This document shows, piece after piece, positions 23,801-38,100 of a DNA stretch of 64,000 bases (within the stretch, counting starts at the first letter, position 1; each line of letters starts with the position of its first letter). This DNA comes from Rostratula benghalensis. Lineage: Eukaryota; Chordata; Aves; Charadriiformes; Rostratulidae. The stretch spans positions 186,001-250,000 of the forward strand of contig VXAI01000067.1 of NCBI GenBank assembly GCA_013399305.1, written 5' to 3'. A program made the translations under genes and the position numbers. Below the pieces are notes generated by a model. That model was given only the letters and a program-made list of their open reading frames with translations, ran no database searches and had not been told where the DNA came from.

Positions 23801-26800
23801 TACAGACAGTTTATTCTTTGCTGAAATAAAAAAACAAGAGTTCTGAAAGGCAACTAAAATCTACAAAAACTGCTGTTCAACCTAGATGAAACCTGTTAAT
23901 TCTAGCCCTTGATATTTTTTCCTATTTCTGTTTCATAAAAGATGCAGACAAATGTCACAGACTCAGTAATTTACATAATGTAGCATTCTGAGTCAGTGCA
24001 ATTTGCTTTGATAAAATCTAGCATTTACATTAATCTAAATCAGGTTCCCACTGATGCATCTCTATCAACAAAACCATGCAGATTTTTATCTATATTTCAA
24101 GGTCTGAACATCACTTGAGGTTCTGTTCCAGTATCTTTTTCCTTTAATCTATTTTGTTTTAAATTGATTCCTAGAAGAGCTATCCCCAATGCAGCCATTA
24201 CAAGAGAGTCAGTGTAAGCAATGGGCTAACACACACTCTGGTTTTTTTTATCAATCTCTTAAATTTTAGTACCAGTTATGAATCAGTTTTACATAAAATA
24301 CCTCTTGCAAGCTGAACTCTGCCCTCTGATTTGCACCATTAGCAACACCGAATTTGGACAGCTTGCAGTTTGTAAGAGAAGAAAAGTTTTGCTGAGCGTA
24401 ATGAGTTGCCAGAGCTGTTGGGTCAGGCTGCTGAGACCCACTCTCATATCCCCCACTTCCTGACAACACTTTTACCACTCCTAAAACCCAGCCCCTCTTC
24501 CACAGCTCAGTCCAAAGGCAGGTTTTGGGCTAACCCGGGTGCTAAGGAAGCCATCCAGACCACATGGACCCCAGCGGGGAGCGGGCCTGCTCGCTGATGT
24601 GCCAGCAGACAGCACTGGCCTCTCCCAGTCCTGAGAAGGACCCTGCTGATTTTTGGCTACGTGCGTGGCTTGCCACACATGCCAACCATTGTTATATATA
24701 TTTGTTTGTTTGCTTGTATTCTGGGCCTAATTCCCCACTGCATTTCTTCAGTGTTACTCCACTGCAACACGTAAAGCTCAAATAGAACAAAACTGGAGTA
24801 ATACCGTTGTGAAATGGGGCTCGCTGCCTTCTAGCACACTTTAGACACAACTGAGGACTCCCATTTTGTTTATAAATTCTCCCTCTCTATCTCCCCCAGG
24901 AAACTTTGGTTATCAAGCTGAAAGCCTGGCGCTAGCAAAAGTGAATAATTTCATTTTGTTGGGAATAATTAACAATGCTGTCCCAAAGTGACTTTTAATA
25001 ATATTTGTAATGCGGTGTAGCCTGGGTGGCCTCTGGCCCAGATGAGTGGCCACTGTGGCAACGTTGTACACTGAAAGGGAAAAAGGCAGTCAGCAATCCC
25101 TGTGATTGGTAAAGGTCAGAACTTTTACATGGAATGTGCTTACAATTGCAGGGGGAGGGGATGGGGTTTAGCTCTTGATGGGGTATTTAAGCGCTAAAAT
25201 AAATGTCATTATCACTTTGTCTGCCTACAGCCCCATTACACAGATCTCAAAACTTGCGGAGTGAAGAAATGGTTGCAGTTCCCATTTTCACCCTCAGAGG
25301 AATTCAGTCCCAGCACACCTCTGGCCAAGCCCCGGCATCCCTCAGCACGGCATCAGCTCCCCCTGCTTCCCCACCAACTGGCAGCGGCAGCCACTAGCAA
25401 TGGTGGGACCACTGGGTAATAGCCAGCATCTGGAAAACACCCGCTGATTTCTCAAATCCAAATCGATAGTGTCTGGTAATTCAAACACAATTTACATGAT
25501 GACTTGGTAACTGCAGTGTTAGGGTAGGTCTCCAAGGTAAGCTGATATAACTCCAGCAAGGCGACCATGCAAATCTCACATCGTGTACCTCCACAAGAGT
25601 CTTCACTCTCAATGAACCACACACCGAAAAAGGATGGAAAAAATCACAAACAAGTCAGAAAAAGAAAGCCATCTACTCATTAATTCACACTGACTTTTTC
25701 TGTCCAAAGGGAACTACACTGTAAGCTGCTCAGATCCAGCAAGTTGTATTTGCTGCAGCATCTACCCAATTCAGAGATTCCTTATAGACCCATATGCCAT
25801 GCACAAGTACACCAGGCTTGAAATTTGCCTGTTTGCAGAAGGAGCAACGTGAATTGTGTGCTGCACAACAACCCTGGAGTGTGGATACCCTTAACGTTGG
25901 TCTGTGCCCCACGGTCATCATTTTGCGAAATGCTTTTATGACCAACAAACTGGATTTGAAATGCTCTAGACTTTCACCATCTCAATATTTGAGATGGCTC
26001 ACTGGGGTCTTCATTAAGGTCCTTTCTGACTGCAAGATTTTCAAGAACTTCTCCATTCAGGCCACACATGCACAGATCTTTGTCTGGAGTCTGTGAGCTC
26101 TCCCAATGTTGGATCCCTGGGCTGCTCACTAAACTACAGCCAAGTATGTCTGTGTGGTGAGGGCACACTGTACAGCATTTGTAGTTATATCCTGCACTAA
26201 GAGAAAAACAGCAGCTTAAATCATCTGGCTTGTACTTTAGAAGAATTTTTTAGACCCTATAATAATGGTTTTCTATAGATAGGTTACAGAAATGGATGCC
26301 TTTATCAATGCAAAAAAAAAAAAAAGTAGTATGAACATTTTCAGCTGCTCAAAGTTAAACACAGTTTTTAAGCGTTTAACTTTTTGGGGAGTCCATCTTA
26401 AGTGTAACAGGAACAGAATGTGCAACACGCAGAAACTGATTTGTTTCAGATGAAAAAAAGAAGTAATCTTTAAGGCACCAGCACCAAATTCCATGTTTTG
26501 TTTGTATTTGATGTAATTCAAGGGTCAGCGAGAATACCCCACACTTCAGAGTGCGTGTCCTCTGAAGCCAGGCATCCTTGGTATTTTGGGGGTACTCACA
26601 AATAAGGGTTGTGATCGCCTTTGCTGAGCAGTGTGTATGTGTGGATATTGCACCTCTCCATTTCAGCAGCTCTTCCTTTGTGCTCCAGCAATTCTGAGAC
26701 CACTCTGTTTTCCTCTTCGCAATCAGGACCAGCCACAGTCTGTCTCCCAAAATATCACCTAAAAACAGTGTGTCTAGCAATTCCCAGAAGGCTGAGGCCT

Positions 26801-27151
26801 ATTTCCTCTCTCCTTTTCCCCTTACCTGACACAAGCCTGGCTACTGCACTGGCCAGGAGAGCTATAACTGAGCTCTGGGGACCAGCTAACTCCTCATCGG
26901 CTGGCATCGATGTAAAAGTTTTGGTGTGCTATTGTCTCTCATCTGTTGACAGAAAAAAACCTCTACCCAGATGTAAGGGCTAGCCAAGAAGACAGAGAAG
27001 AAATTGGTCTGTAAGTCTTGCGGGTCACTAGGGAAGTCACACTTGAAACCAGAGCATTAAACATGTTGGGGTTTTCATCACTCCAAACAAATAAATCCAG
27101 TCTTAGCTTTACCAAGGCCTTTGTCTAACTGAAAAGGAACCTCTCATTCGC
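17841..27151 (-). other. PDE8A: PDE8A intron 1, first part
   Basis: No exon, RNA gene or intact mobile element was recognised here. There is a G10 run near 21444-21453. Short open frames of 60-140 codons are scattered on both strands at the rate expected by chance. The stretch around 24880-25200 is denser in GC and in transcription-factor-like words, but nothing specific can be claimed. Confidence 0.7.
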
Positions 27152-27473
27152 CTACTGCTGCCTCAGGTGTATTAATTTTGCAGGCAGGCTGTAGCTGACT
27201 TTCAATCCCCCAACTTGAGCAGATGCTTTAGTACAAATACTACATTCTTCTGGCCCAGAGGGAAATTCTTGCTGCCTGCACTTTAACAGTTGAGCTGCAC
27301 AGTACTCTGGGAGACTTAAATATGGCACAGTAGTTCTATTGTTTAATATTATTAAAACTGCTTGCTCTCTTGTGATTCTGCAAGATCCTGGAGCATAGCA
27401 ATAAGTGCTAATCTCTTTCATATCTGTCAGCTAGTTCTCTTCTTTCTAGTGGATACCACTCACTAGTTTTATT

Positions 27474-27772
27474 TTAGAGATGATTACAGATGCAGCAGGA
27501 TACAATAGTGTCCATCACTATCAGATGTTTGCTTTGTTTTTTCTTTACAGACATGAATTTCAGTGGCAGTTTTCCTTGAAGCATCTGGATTTGAACAGTC
27601 AGCTGACTAAAAGGAAATTCCAGTCTATCAGGAAGATTTCCAATTACTTTCTTTATGTCAAACAAATTTTTAATGCCCTGATCTACCAACACTGCAATAG
27701 CCACAAACAGACCAAGCAAAGCAAGACAGTACAGCACAAAAATAGCATAAACCAGCCAGTGGATCTGCTAGG
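27474..27772 (-). other. Unassigned minus-strand open frame with membrane-helix-like segment
   Basis: On the minus strand, a frame opens right after a TAG at 27773-27775 and stays open until a stop at 27474. It begins QIHWLVYAIFVLYC and continues LALLGLFVAIAVLVDQGI, a hydrophobic run long enough for a transmembrane helix, followed by a polar stretch (IGNLPDRLEF). The TAG could equally be an acceptor (GCCTAG), and a GTAAAG donor-like site follows at 27545-27550. The plus strand of the same DNA is also open for 114 codons behind a strong pyrimidine-AG at 27541-27550. I do not recognise either product. Chance is a real possibility because frames of this length are common here. Confidence 0.2.
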
Positions 27773-30700
27773 CTTCCTAGAAGATCTCTGTTTTGTCCTA
27801 AGCCATCTATTTGTTAAGGAATAAACTTTTGCTTTTCCTGTTGTCATTAAGAACCCATTGTTTGCACTGACACAGCTCAGTCTTTACTGACCATAATCAT
27901 ATTTGCTGCCATCCATTATCATAAAAGCATAAAAACATTTCCCAAGCAGTGTCAAATGGCCTGCAGCAAGCTGCTGTCAGATCCTAGCTGGGCAGGTAGC
28001 AAGCTGCCCACCTGAGACAAGCTCCTGTGATGGCTACTTTATCTTATCTTACACATCTACAGCCTGCCCATATGCAGGTAACCTGGATGCTCCAGTTGAT
28101 TATAGTCCTCTGAGACTGGATAGTGGCAGTATGGAGCTGCCTCCTCATTATTCTTCTTCCCCATTATCCCAGGCATCTGCCACACACAACACCTTCACAC
28201 ACCTTACTCGGGTGCCTGTGAACCCACTGGATACTGCTGGTATGTGGTTTTCTGCATGGTCCAAAAGGTAAGCTCTGCTCACCTTAATTAAGCACAAACT
28301 CATTTGTGTTCTCTCTCAAGCACCACACCCGGAAACTGGTCCTGAAGACAGCAAAGAAGCAGGCTCTGAGATGTAATTCCACAGGCAGAATGCTGAATCA
28401 GTGGGAGAGGCCAGTACAGTGAAAGAGAACTGTTCAATATGGATAATGAACATTTCAGTATTTTTGTTTATTGAAGACAAGCTTCCCAGGCTGAGTACAA
28501 CTCAGCTGTCTACCAATATTTGAGAAAAACGAAAGAGAAGTTCTTGACACTCAAACCTTTTCTATATAGAGAACTTTCTCTCCAATAATTGGAGGAAGAC
28601 TTGCAACTGAAGGCATATTCAAGATGTCTTTTTAAAAAATAGAAGGAAATTCACAGTAGTAAGTCCTTTTTTTCAGTCTAAGGTTTAGCATTAATTTTGC
28701 TTCTTCACACGAGTGACCAATCCAGTAGGGTAACTCCGGGTTTTATCAAAAGGAGGAAAACAGACAAATGGATTTAAGAGGACTGGGGATCCCTTCTTTC
28801 TTTTGACCACTAGGAACTTCGCTGGCTGAGGGGATGAGTGACTGGTTTCCTCTAATACAGATGCCTCTTCATTTCTGAGGACCTACAGGGTAGTTTGAAA
28901 CCTGAGACTGATTTTCTGCTGGAGTCTGGTTCAGTAACACACAGTGCTTCTGCCAGCCCACAGGACTCATTAAATATTACACGCTCGCTAGATGGGATCA
29001 CTCCTTTTTTTTCCTTAAGTACAGTAGACCCTTTTTACGGTTATGCCAATCCCCTAAACTTTGCATGTCTTTATTAAAGTGGGGGGATTCATTATAGTGA
29101 AAATTTCACTTAAGTAGAATTTGATGTAGCAAAGCAACGTTCTATACCAGTTCTCTTATAAACAGAATTTCACTCTATGTGGGTTTGCGGTAGGCACACT
29201 CCATTCTATTTAACTGAAAAAAATATGCTTAAAAAAATGAACTCTAGTATTTGGTACAAAGCAATCTCTGCCTACAAGAAGCATTTCCTTTACAAAAGAA
29301 CAGTTGGATATGCCAAAGATGACACTGCAGCTACAAAACAAATTATTATGGAGCATGACTTTCTCTCTAGAAATGCACAAGCGACCAGTTACCACGTCCT
29401 AGTAAAGTTCCACAGAACTAAAGCTGCGGCAACCGAGGTCTCGGCAGCACAGTCTCCCACGGGGCAGCTCTTTTTTAATAAACAACCCATCAGCAAAGAA
29501 GCCCATAAAGCACTCTGCCACTGTTGTCGTTAACAGGGAAACAAATTCAGCTGGGTATCAAATAGCCACTTAAGATGAAATCCTGCCCGCAGTGGAGTTC
29601 ATTGACATTAAGTACTGTCTAGATATACTCTCTCCAGCTAAAATGTTTGTACTTCTCAAATCAAGTATAAGGGTCATCATTATGCAGATAATAATCTATA
29701 GATGTTGAACAGTCTCACATAAATCATTTAACCTTGAGATTTCCAGGAAAGAGACACATCATCTGGAGATACTTTTATCAGATAGTTGCACCATTTTTAG
29801 CAGTGAAACTTTCACAGACTCTGCTGCAGTTACAAAGCTTGAAGTAAGGGTCTGTAACAGGCAGGAATAAGAACACAGGGTAAGAAGGTGCAAAAATACT
29901 GAATAATTCTATAATGTAAACATGTGCATTCACCTGCAAACTGCAGGGACAGATAACTGCTGTATAAAATCTTGAACACTGATGAGCACACAGCTAGCAG
30001 TGATTAAAAGGTCTGTTTGGTTGAGCAGATGTGGCCTTTTCATATCATGTCATTTGGACAGCTGTTTTAAAATGGTACTTGCCTTCCTAGAAAGTGGGTA
30101 GAATGTCAGGAAATGTTTTTTCAGAAGCTTTACCAGTCTCCTTAAGTTACAAGTCCTCACACCCTACATGGGCTCATCCGCAAGGGCTCTTTGAACCCCA
30201 AGAGCGTGTACGATCTCTGGAATAAACAGGTTCTCTGCTCCCCCTGGCACAGACTGCAAAATGTGAGCAGAGCAGAGTCAAGGCGAATGCAGCAAAACAG
30301 CTTCTCATACAGTGAGATCACCAGGTACCTACTACCTTCTGCACGATTTTATTGGCACCTAAATTCAATCTGGTTCATCTAAGATGGCCTGATGTTGTAG
30401 GATGACAGGAACCGGTGCTAGAGCCGTGCACTGTGAGAAGCCTGGGCTGCTCTGACACAGGCTGCAGAGCTCCATCCTGCATCCTTCCGTCAGGCTGTGA
30501 CACCCTCATTCCAACTCGGATAACAGCGATGAATTAGAAGAAGGAGCTATATGACAGAAAGAGGCTCCACTTAACTCATTCCAGAATGAAATGGTGTCAA
30601 CCTATGCAAAAATATCCCTGATTAGTTGCAAGGGAAACTGGCATCCATCCAAAAATCAATCTCCCTTGAGATAAAACCTCTGCCATCTGACAAGATGGAA

Positions 30701-33700
30701 GCTCCTTTAATGTGCTTTGCAGGTATGCAAAATATGTTTCCACCCCCAACACTTTTGCTTTCTCACTCTGCTACTTTTTCTAAGAAAGAATGGAATGGGT
30801 CTAGGCTTTCTTTTGCAAGCATGAAAGGTTTATGCCAAAGAACAAACAAGAGAAAATAGACATTAAAGTCCTGTCTGGCAACACCATTAATAAGTTCACA
30901 GTCACCATTTCCTTCTTCCTCCCCTGCACCAAGTGTTTCTTCCCAGACAGTGATCCAGACTGCTGATAGCTCTGGCAGGGAGCTTTTACCAGAAATTTTA
31001 GCAGGAAATGTTAATTTGCAAGCCTCGGTGTCCTCCCTCGGGGAAGACAGACACTGTATCTGCACAACCAGACTGTGGGGACTCGGAGCTCCTCAGACCT
31101 GCCTCCAACAAGCAGAAGAGAAACTCCCCTGTATCTCTAGCAAAGCTGAGTAAAAAACCAACTGTACTCAGTTATTTTCTTTTGCCTTCTCCCCCCCAAG
31201 CAATGAACTACTAGAAGAATGTCCAAAGCAAACAGAAAAATTCTATTAATGAAATATGCAATTTAGTGTAGTTTCATGGCATTAACTCTGAGCTTAGCCT
31301 GATTTCTAGGACACAAAACCTAGCTGGAAAGTTGTAGAACTAGAATAAAACAAAACCATTGCTTTGTGTAAAAATTCTACTGCATTTCTATAAATCAGTT
31401 TAATGGTAAAGATAGCCTGTGTGAAATAGTAAGTATTACACATCCATTACAAATAAATTAGGTAACGGGGATAAACAGTTAATTAGTAGTATAAAGTCTA
31501 AAATCTCACGTAAGAGACAGACAGAAAAAGCCAGGCTCACTTTGAGAACGGTTCCAGTAAAGCTACAGTAAAACTACAGGTCAGTTGAAGAATTAAACAA
31601 TAAAAATAAACCTATAAATTCATTGAAGAATGATGCAGATTGGATTCTTAAAGTTTTATTACTCAGATCACCTGATTTCTTTTTCTTCCTCTGTGACCTT
31701 TGAACATGAGGCTGTAATTACTATAGATACAGGAGAGAACTGTGTTCTTGCTTAGGAAAGCTTTTATCAATCATGGGAAGTTTCATTTGACTTGTTTTGT
31801 GTGTTTGCATGTTACTTTGAGCCAGGACAAATGTTCTTACCACATTCATATTTGTGTGGTTAGCAGATTTTTCTGCATCTCTTTTGTCCTTATCCTCCAA
31901 AGACAAAACAAATGGCGTGCTGCTAAATGTTGAACTTTGCAATTTTAGTACTAGGTTGTGACAGGAATATATTTTGACTAACTGTACAAGCCACTAACAT
32001 GTACAGTCTAGGCAGCTACCACCAAACACCAAATATCTACTTTTTGTCTCCTCACTGCTCAATCTGAACCAGTATGCCGTACTCTGGATGACTTCAGAAT
32101 ATACTATGAGGTGCATAATTTAATCCAGTTATATTTTGTAATCTAATTTTGCTAACAACATTCAAATGTATTCCAACAAAACAAACCTTCTCTGAAACAG
32201 CAGGAAAATATTAGAGATGGCATCAAACCACCACTCCATTAGCCATAAATTACTCACAGTACGTTCCCCACAAGACAGAGTAACAAAGTTTGCAGGCCAC
32301 AATATGAGGTTGTACCCAGAAATACTTTCCAGATGAAGCAAGCAAGATTTGCAGTGGTTTTGTGACACAATCGACAATTTCCTGCTATTGGAATAGAGAT
32401 TATCTAGTGCATTTGCTGCATGGATTCTTTCTCCTCGTAGACCTCCTTTTCCAAGTTCAGTGAGCAATGAAAGCTAGAAAGGACACTTGCATAAATGGAA
32501 GGTCCATCACAGCTCTCTGCCCTTCCTTCTCTGTGCAGCTCGCCCTGAATGCTGAATACCTGCTCACCTGTCAATTATTTTGTCAGACAAACCTAACAAA
32601 TATGTTGCTTACCAAGTGCAAGTGATATTTCAGCCTCATGCCCCTTCTTTATTCTTAAATACAGGCCTGCCATTGCTACCCATGGACTGTTTGGGAAATA
32701 AAGCATGGCTTGTTTGAGCTGTAAGCTAATACTACTGAAAAGCATCTAAAGTTGATTATTATTTTTTTTTTAATAAGAGAAATGTGTCTACATTAGGAAT
32801 AGTATTTTGCTGATACTGTAAACATGGAACTATGGGTGTCTCAACTCATATCCCACATCTTACATTTCAGACTGAATCTTAAGACGGAATTTTGAAGTGT
32901 TTATGCCACCCTTAAGCTTAACTGATGATTTTGCTTTGAAATCTGCCCTTGTATTTTTAGCTCATTCTATTTTTTTTCCCAATCTGCATAGCATATAGAA
33001 TTACCAGGACTACCATTTGACTGGCTTGCTATTTTTTTTCAAGTAAGAAGAATCTGTTGGCTCTGCCAGTCAAGGAAAAACACTTCTTCCCCCAAGTTCA
33101 ACTCTGAGATTTTAGTTACAGCCTTTACAAGCAGCACTATGCAAATCAAAGTTTCCCACATAAGAAGCTTTTCACAGAGTCTGCAGGAATAAACACCTTC
33201 TGGTCAGTATAGATTTATTTTTTTACAGTATATGATAGCGTGTTTTCTTTCTGAAATGTTCCATTATTTCCAGTATTTCTGCCACATAATTTTAATTTTC
33301 TTTTTAATCTAGTTAGTACTCTGCCATCATTACAGTGCCTACCAAATGTTTTCTTGACTCTCCCAGTTTCATATAGTTGGAACAACTGCATCCCTTTGAC
33401 TGCAAGCCACTGGCAATGGTGACAGCATTCATTTCACTCTCTTCTGTCATCCAACACAGGACTAAACAACTGGAGCCTCAAGCTGATTATATCAGCACTC
33501 CAGGAGTCAGAGGCAAACATCTGGAATTTATTTGTTAGAAATAAAATGAATGACATCTTTTCAGAAGTTCTAGCTTGCACCTGTACTTATAAATCTCCAA
33601 GAAGGCAAGTTATGAATAAATGTAATCAGAAGCAGGAGGCAGAAGGCTCTCATTTTGAGCCCTTTGGCTCAACTCCTGTCAAGGGCCCCAGGAAGGTCAG

Positions 33701-34968
33701 TACTGAGATGCCCTGGAGGTGTAATTTGTTCAGAGCTCTCCTCTTCCACCTGAGGATAAGGAATACACTACATCAGGCCTCCCAAGGCCCACCGTGCTTT
33801 CAGTACACAAGTCCAGCCAGCTCTGCAGAGCAGGTTGGGTGGCAGAGCACATTCCCTTGGTCCCTTCTCCCCAGAGAGCTCTGCCCAGCCTTACAGTCCA
33901 CACAGGCGAGGGGGAGTTTGTCCAGCTTTACCACGGGGGATATGTAGCCCTAAAGGTTGTTTTTGCCGTCTCTAATGCCACGAGTGGTTCAGACTTCAGC
34001 AGAAGCTGCAAAGGGGAATGTAAAAGAGGACCAGAGGGTATTAAGAGGACAGTACTGCAAACAGAGTAATGTTGGGGGGAGCAGAGGCCAAAAGAATCAA
34101 CCACCACCGCTGTTATCTGACGGGAGGGCACAAAGGTACAGGATGAACCTCTGAAAATATGTAGAAGAGGGAACAGGGAATACACAGAAAGGAAGAAGGG
34201 CAGGGAAGAAAAAGAGAGAGAAGCCCCTGCCAATTGTTTGGATGAAGCGTTACCTTTGCCTAGGCACTGAGCTCATTGTCTGCAGCCATCTCCTTTCCTG
34301 CTCCTTTCCTGAGCCTCCCTCGGCACAGACAGAGCTTGATCCAAATCGGAAGGTGACTGATGTGGGTCCTGTGCTGTGCTGCAGGCAGGTCTACACCAGG
34401 GACTGGAACAACTTCTTGATTTTGACTTGGGCGAAGTGCAAGGTTTTCACGGCCAGCATTTAACTGACTGAAGTGCAAGCTGACTACAACTTATCCCATT
34501 TGGCAGTCTGTCTCAGAGAATGCTCATATTTAGGGATTGGGATGATCCTAATGAGACTATCCCATTGCAAATGCAACCAAACACCTTGAAGCAAAGCAAA
34601 TTCACACAGGTACCCATGACTGGGTACTGCATCCAGTTCATTTCTGTACATACGGACTATGGGCCCTGGGAGAACAGGAACCCTATACTGGAGCAGAAAT
34701 TGTTATTTTCCTTTCTCATCAGAAGGAAAGATACTCTGAGTAGAACAATATTTTTGTTTCTGCACAGACCCAAACATGGAAAAGTCAGAAAAGACAAAGA
34801 GAACTCAGTATTTCAACGAGGTGACAGCCCAGATGCTCCACACTCAGTACTTTGCACAGTCAGAGTACTTCCAGTTACCCAAAACATCACTGAGACAGGG
34901 CAGCAAAACTGAATTTAGTAGTGAAACACAGTACACAAAATGTTCTGTTTGAATTTTGATAAAAACCT
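27773..34968 (-). other. PDE8A: PDE8A intron 1, second part
   Basis: No exon was recognised. The stretch contains the possible DNA-transposon end at 29019-29190 (listed separately). Otherwise it is AT-rich intron sequence without visible features. Confidence 0.7.
29019..29190 (+). mobile_element. Possible decayed DNA-transposon end
   Basis: Starting at a TA followed by CAGTAGACCC, the sequence has the look of a CpG-decayed Tigger/pogo-like terminal region. A related motif recurs (AATTTCACTTAAGTAGAATTT at 29102-29122 and ATAAACAGAATTTCACT at 29158-29174), and TG/CA is found where CG would restore a repeating pattern. I did not find the opposite terminal repeat, and I cannot name a family. Confidence 0.3.
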
Positions 34969-34989
34969 AAAAAAAAAAAAAAAAAAAAA
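34969..34989 (+). repeat. A21 homopolymer
   Basis: This is an uninterrupted run of 21 A bases in intron 1. It could be the tail of an old retroposed sequence, but the upstream flank matches nothing I know and no target-site duplication is obvious. Confidence 0.9.
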
Positions 34990-35137
34990 GAGACAAATTT
35001 AACCCCTCCAGTAGTAGGCTGGTTCCTGCATACCACCCCAGTACACCCTATCAGTCTGTCTGTCATCAGACATTCCTGACTTTTTCATTGCTCTGCAGGA
35101 CAACTCCAAATGTTCAGAGTTCTGCAGTCAGTTTTTC

Positions 35138-35140
<3 letters not shown>

Positions 35141-35168
<28 letters not shown>

Positions 35169-35169
35169 T
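35141..35169 (+). repeat. (GTTT)n simple repeat
   Basis: This is an imperfect run of GTTT units ending in a T-run. It is an ordinary simple repeat inside intron 1. Confidence 0.85.
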
Positions 35170-38100
35170 AAAATACAAGACCATAGAAGATTCCTTACAA
35201 GAACTGCTGTCATGAAGTGATCTACGGCTCTTTGGAGAAAGGTTTGGAGACAGAGAAACACTAAGCTGGGGGGAACCATTTGGAGCATGACAGACCTACA
35301 GAAGAGATGTAAGTTTCAAGTACTGTAAGGCACCCAGCATTTTTACAAAGGTTGTTTCTTTTTTCCAAGTGCTTCCTCTTGCTATGGATGACAGGAGGCT
35401 AATAGGATGATGTTGTTAGTACTACCAACTAAAGCTGCCCCAGGCTTTGCCTGGAAGAACTGTTGAACTAAGGTCTGCCGTGCTCATCACTGGTCTTTGT
35501 CCAAGTAGAAGTTAATAACCCTGTGGCACTGGCCAAAATACAAGCAAACCAAAAATGTAAGGGGATTAGACCCCTGGCAGAGTTTCAGTGCTCCTGCTCT
35601 CAGCAGCCAGACTCCACTGTGCTGGCTGGTAGAGGAACTATTGATGAATGCATTCTTGACACTTCCTCTGTCTACAGAATTAGAGCACCAGCAGCTTCAC
35701 AGTCAACAGCTCTCAGAATGTTTTGTAATACCTGGATAGAGGTGTTTTCACACATACATCATCCAGCATCACATTATCAACTATTTCAGGTTGCTTCAGG
35801 AAGCTACTAACATAATTCAGCAAGAAAGTGCACTCGTGGAAAATAAAAATTCAAAATCCGTTAAAAAAACCCTCAGCCTGAAACAAATGAGGGTTTTTAT
35901 CACTGCTTGATATTTAAACTGTCAGCTTTATCTTCCTGGTAAGTAGGCAGCTCCAGTTCACAACTGAACATCTACTTTATTTATTTAGCTATGCCGCATT
36001 TAACCTTACATCCTGTCTGCTGGGTGCATCCGGCTCCACAGATCTCCATGCAGTGAAGCTTTAGCATAAGGTGGGGGAGCTACTTTCCACAAGCCAAAAA
36101 ACAGGAAATTTGATGACATTGTTCAGTGAGCAGACGTCAGCAGAGAGTGATACAAAAGAGTAAACAACTTCCTAGCAGCAGCAGACAAATGGGCCGGAAC
36201 TACTGGAATCCTGTGATGTCTGGTGTGTTTTGCATGAAAATTACTGTCTCAATGAAACAGGGAGAGATCTTTGTCTGATGCAAATTAGAGCTGCTCCCTG
36301 GAAATCTAGGAACTACACCAATTCGGTCTGTTTACAATCTAATTCCAACTCTTTAGCTGTGATCCTGAAAACATCATTTTTGAGAATTCCTATTTTTTAA
36401 TAATCTAAATATTTTGTGAATGTTCTCATTATTATAAAACACACAAAAAGTTTATTTGAATAAAAAGGATAAACTTCAGTGAATGTACAGAACTCAGAAA
36501 TGCAGGTGTCATTTCATTATGATCCTACTACTATCACTCTTACACATATATAAGACATATATATGCATATATAATATAATATTCTTGTTAAAATACTTCA
36601 ATATGAAGGAGGCTCAGCACTCTGCCAGTGGAACCAAACAGTAGGTATGACATCTGCTTTTTGTATTTCAGTGTTTGTTTTGTGGAATCTGCTCTCATAT
36701 TTTCTACCCATGGGCAAATGTCAAACACGATCCAAAAAAGAACCTCTCAGCTAGGCATGTGACAAGTCAAAGCCAGGTTGTAGCAGGCAGAAAGGAAACA
36801 TAGGGAAAGACATTCTTGTTATAACTGAATGTCATTCTGCTCATCTCTGTCCAATTTAAAGATCTCTTAACTGCAAAAAGTAATATTTGACCACGAACCA
36901 CAAATACGGAGCTTCACTATTGCATCCCAATCAACTGTATCAAGAAAAATGGTATCCTTTGGCAAAATTCTCTTCCCCGCTCAACTACTTGTAAAGAGAC
37001 AACTAAAACATATCATTTTTCACATCCTCTATGTTGCCTTTCGAGCTATCCCTTTCAAAGGGACATAGATAATTAAGTCCTACACTAAACAAGTTAGTTC
37101 TTAAAAGAAGCTCTTGACAAACATTCATAATAAGACCTTGCCCGGGGGTTCTAATCTGGGAAAATCTGGGGACCTTACACAGAATACACAGTTCAGTAGG
37201 TACAATCCCAGGACTCTCCTCTCACCCAGGTATCCCTTCTTGCCAAAACCTAAGCAGAACAGACTCCTAGAATGAAAATGAGCAGCACCCTACTCAGTAA
37301 CAGAGGGAAGGAACAACAAGAAAGAGCCGGATGCTTCTCAGCTCTCCTCGCCAAATTCTCCTCTTCTCAGAGACAAAAAATGTAGTATGTAATCCAGGGG
37401 AGGAAGACACACCAATAACCATGTCAACACCGCAATCAAATGACAAGGCAAACATGCGGGGCCAGATCTGTCTGCACTGTAACTCTAGTGACTTGAGCAG
37501 ACTTTGTTCTTCCTAAATACTGGCAAGTAGCCATAGGCTAACAAATGGCTAGGCAAAAATAAATAAATAAAAGCACATACCCGAAGAGCAAAAACAGCAG
37601 GTCTACAAAAAACTCCAAACTGCTTCTCATTCCTCACTCTATCTACATCAGAATTTTTCTGGTTTCAATTAATTTGTCATTTTAGCAAAGTATGAGTTTG
37701 TTTGCACCAGTTCTGTCATTCCTCCCTGATTTCTCAGTTTGAATGTAAGAAGAAAGAGTTTAGAAAACAAACTCCTGCCTGAAGCTGATCATTCTCAGTC
37801 CTCCTCTATGTTTGGTGACACGAGAAAATTAAAAATACATACATCATGAGCAAAAACTTCCAAGAATAAGCAAATCCATCTGGAGGAACTCCAAATTACT
37901 TATCAGAGAATGGTATTGACCTGGGTGTGCCAACAATGTCAAGAAGTTAATCTTATCAGACAACAGGTTTTCTGCAAAAGTCCCATGGCTTCAGGATGAA
38001 AACATTATTTTACTACAACTCCCTTTCCAAAGTTTCTTCCTAATAAGGCTTATGGCTAACACATGGATAGGGATAAGAGACCTTGCTCTGACCTGCAGCG

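Noticed and set aside
24898..24924. Similarity of CTTTGGTTATC..AGCTG to the miR-9 mature sequence
   Set aside because: Only part of the word matches, and no complementary arm forms a hairpin in the following 80 bases.
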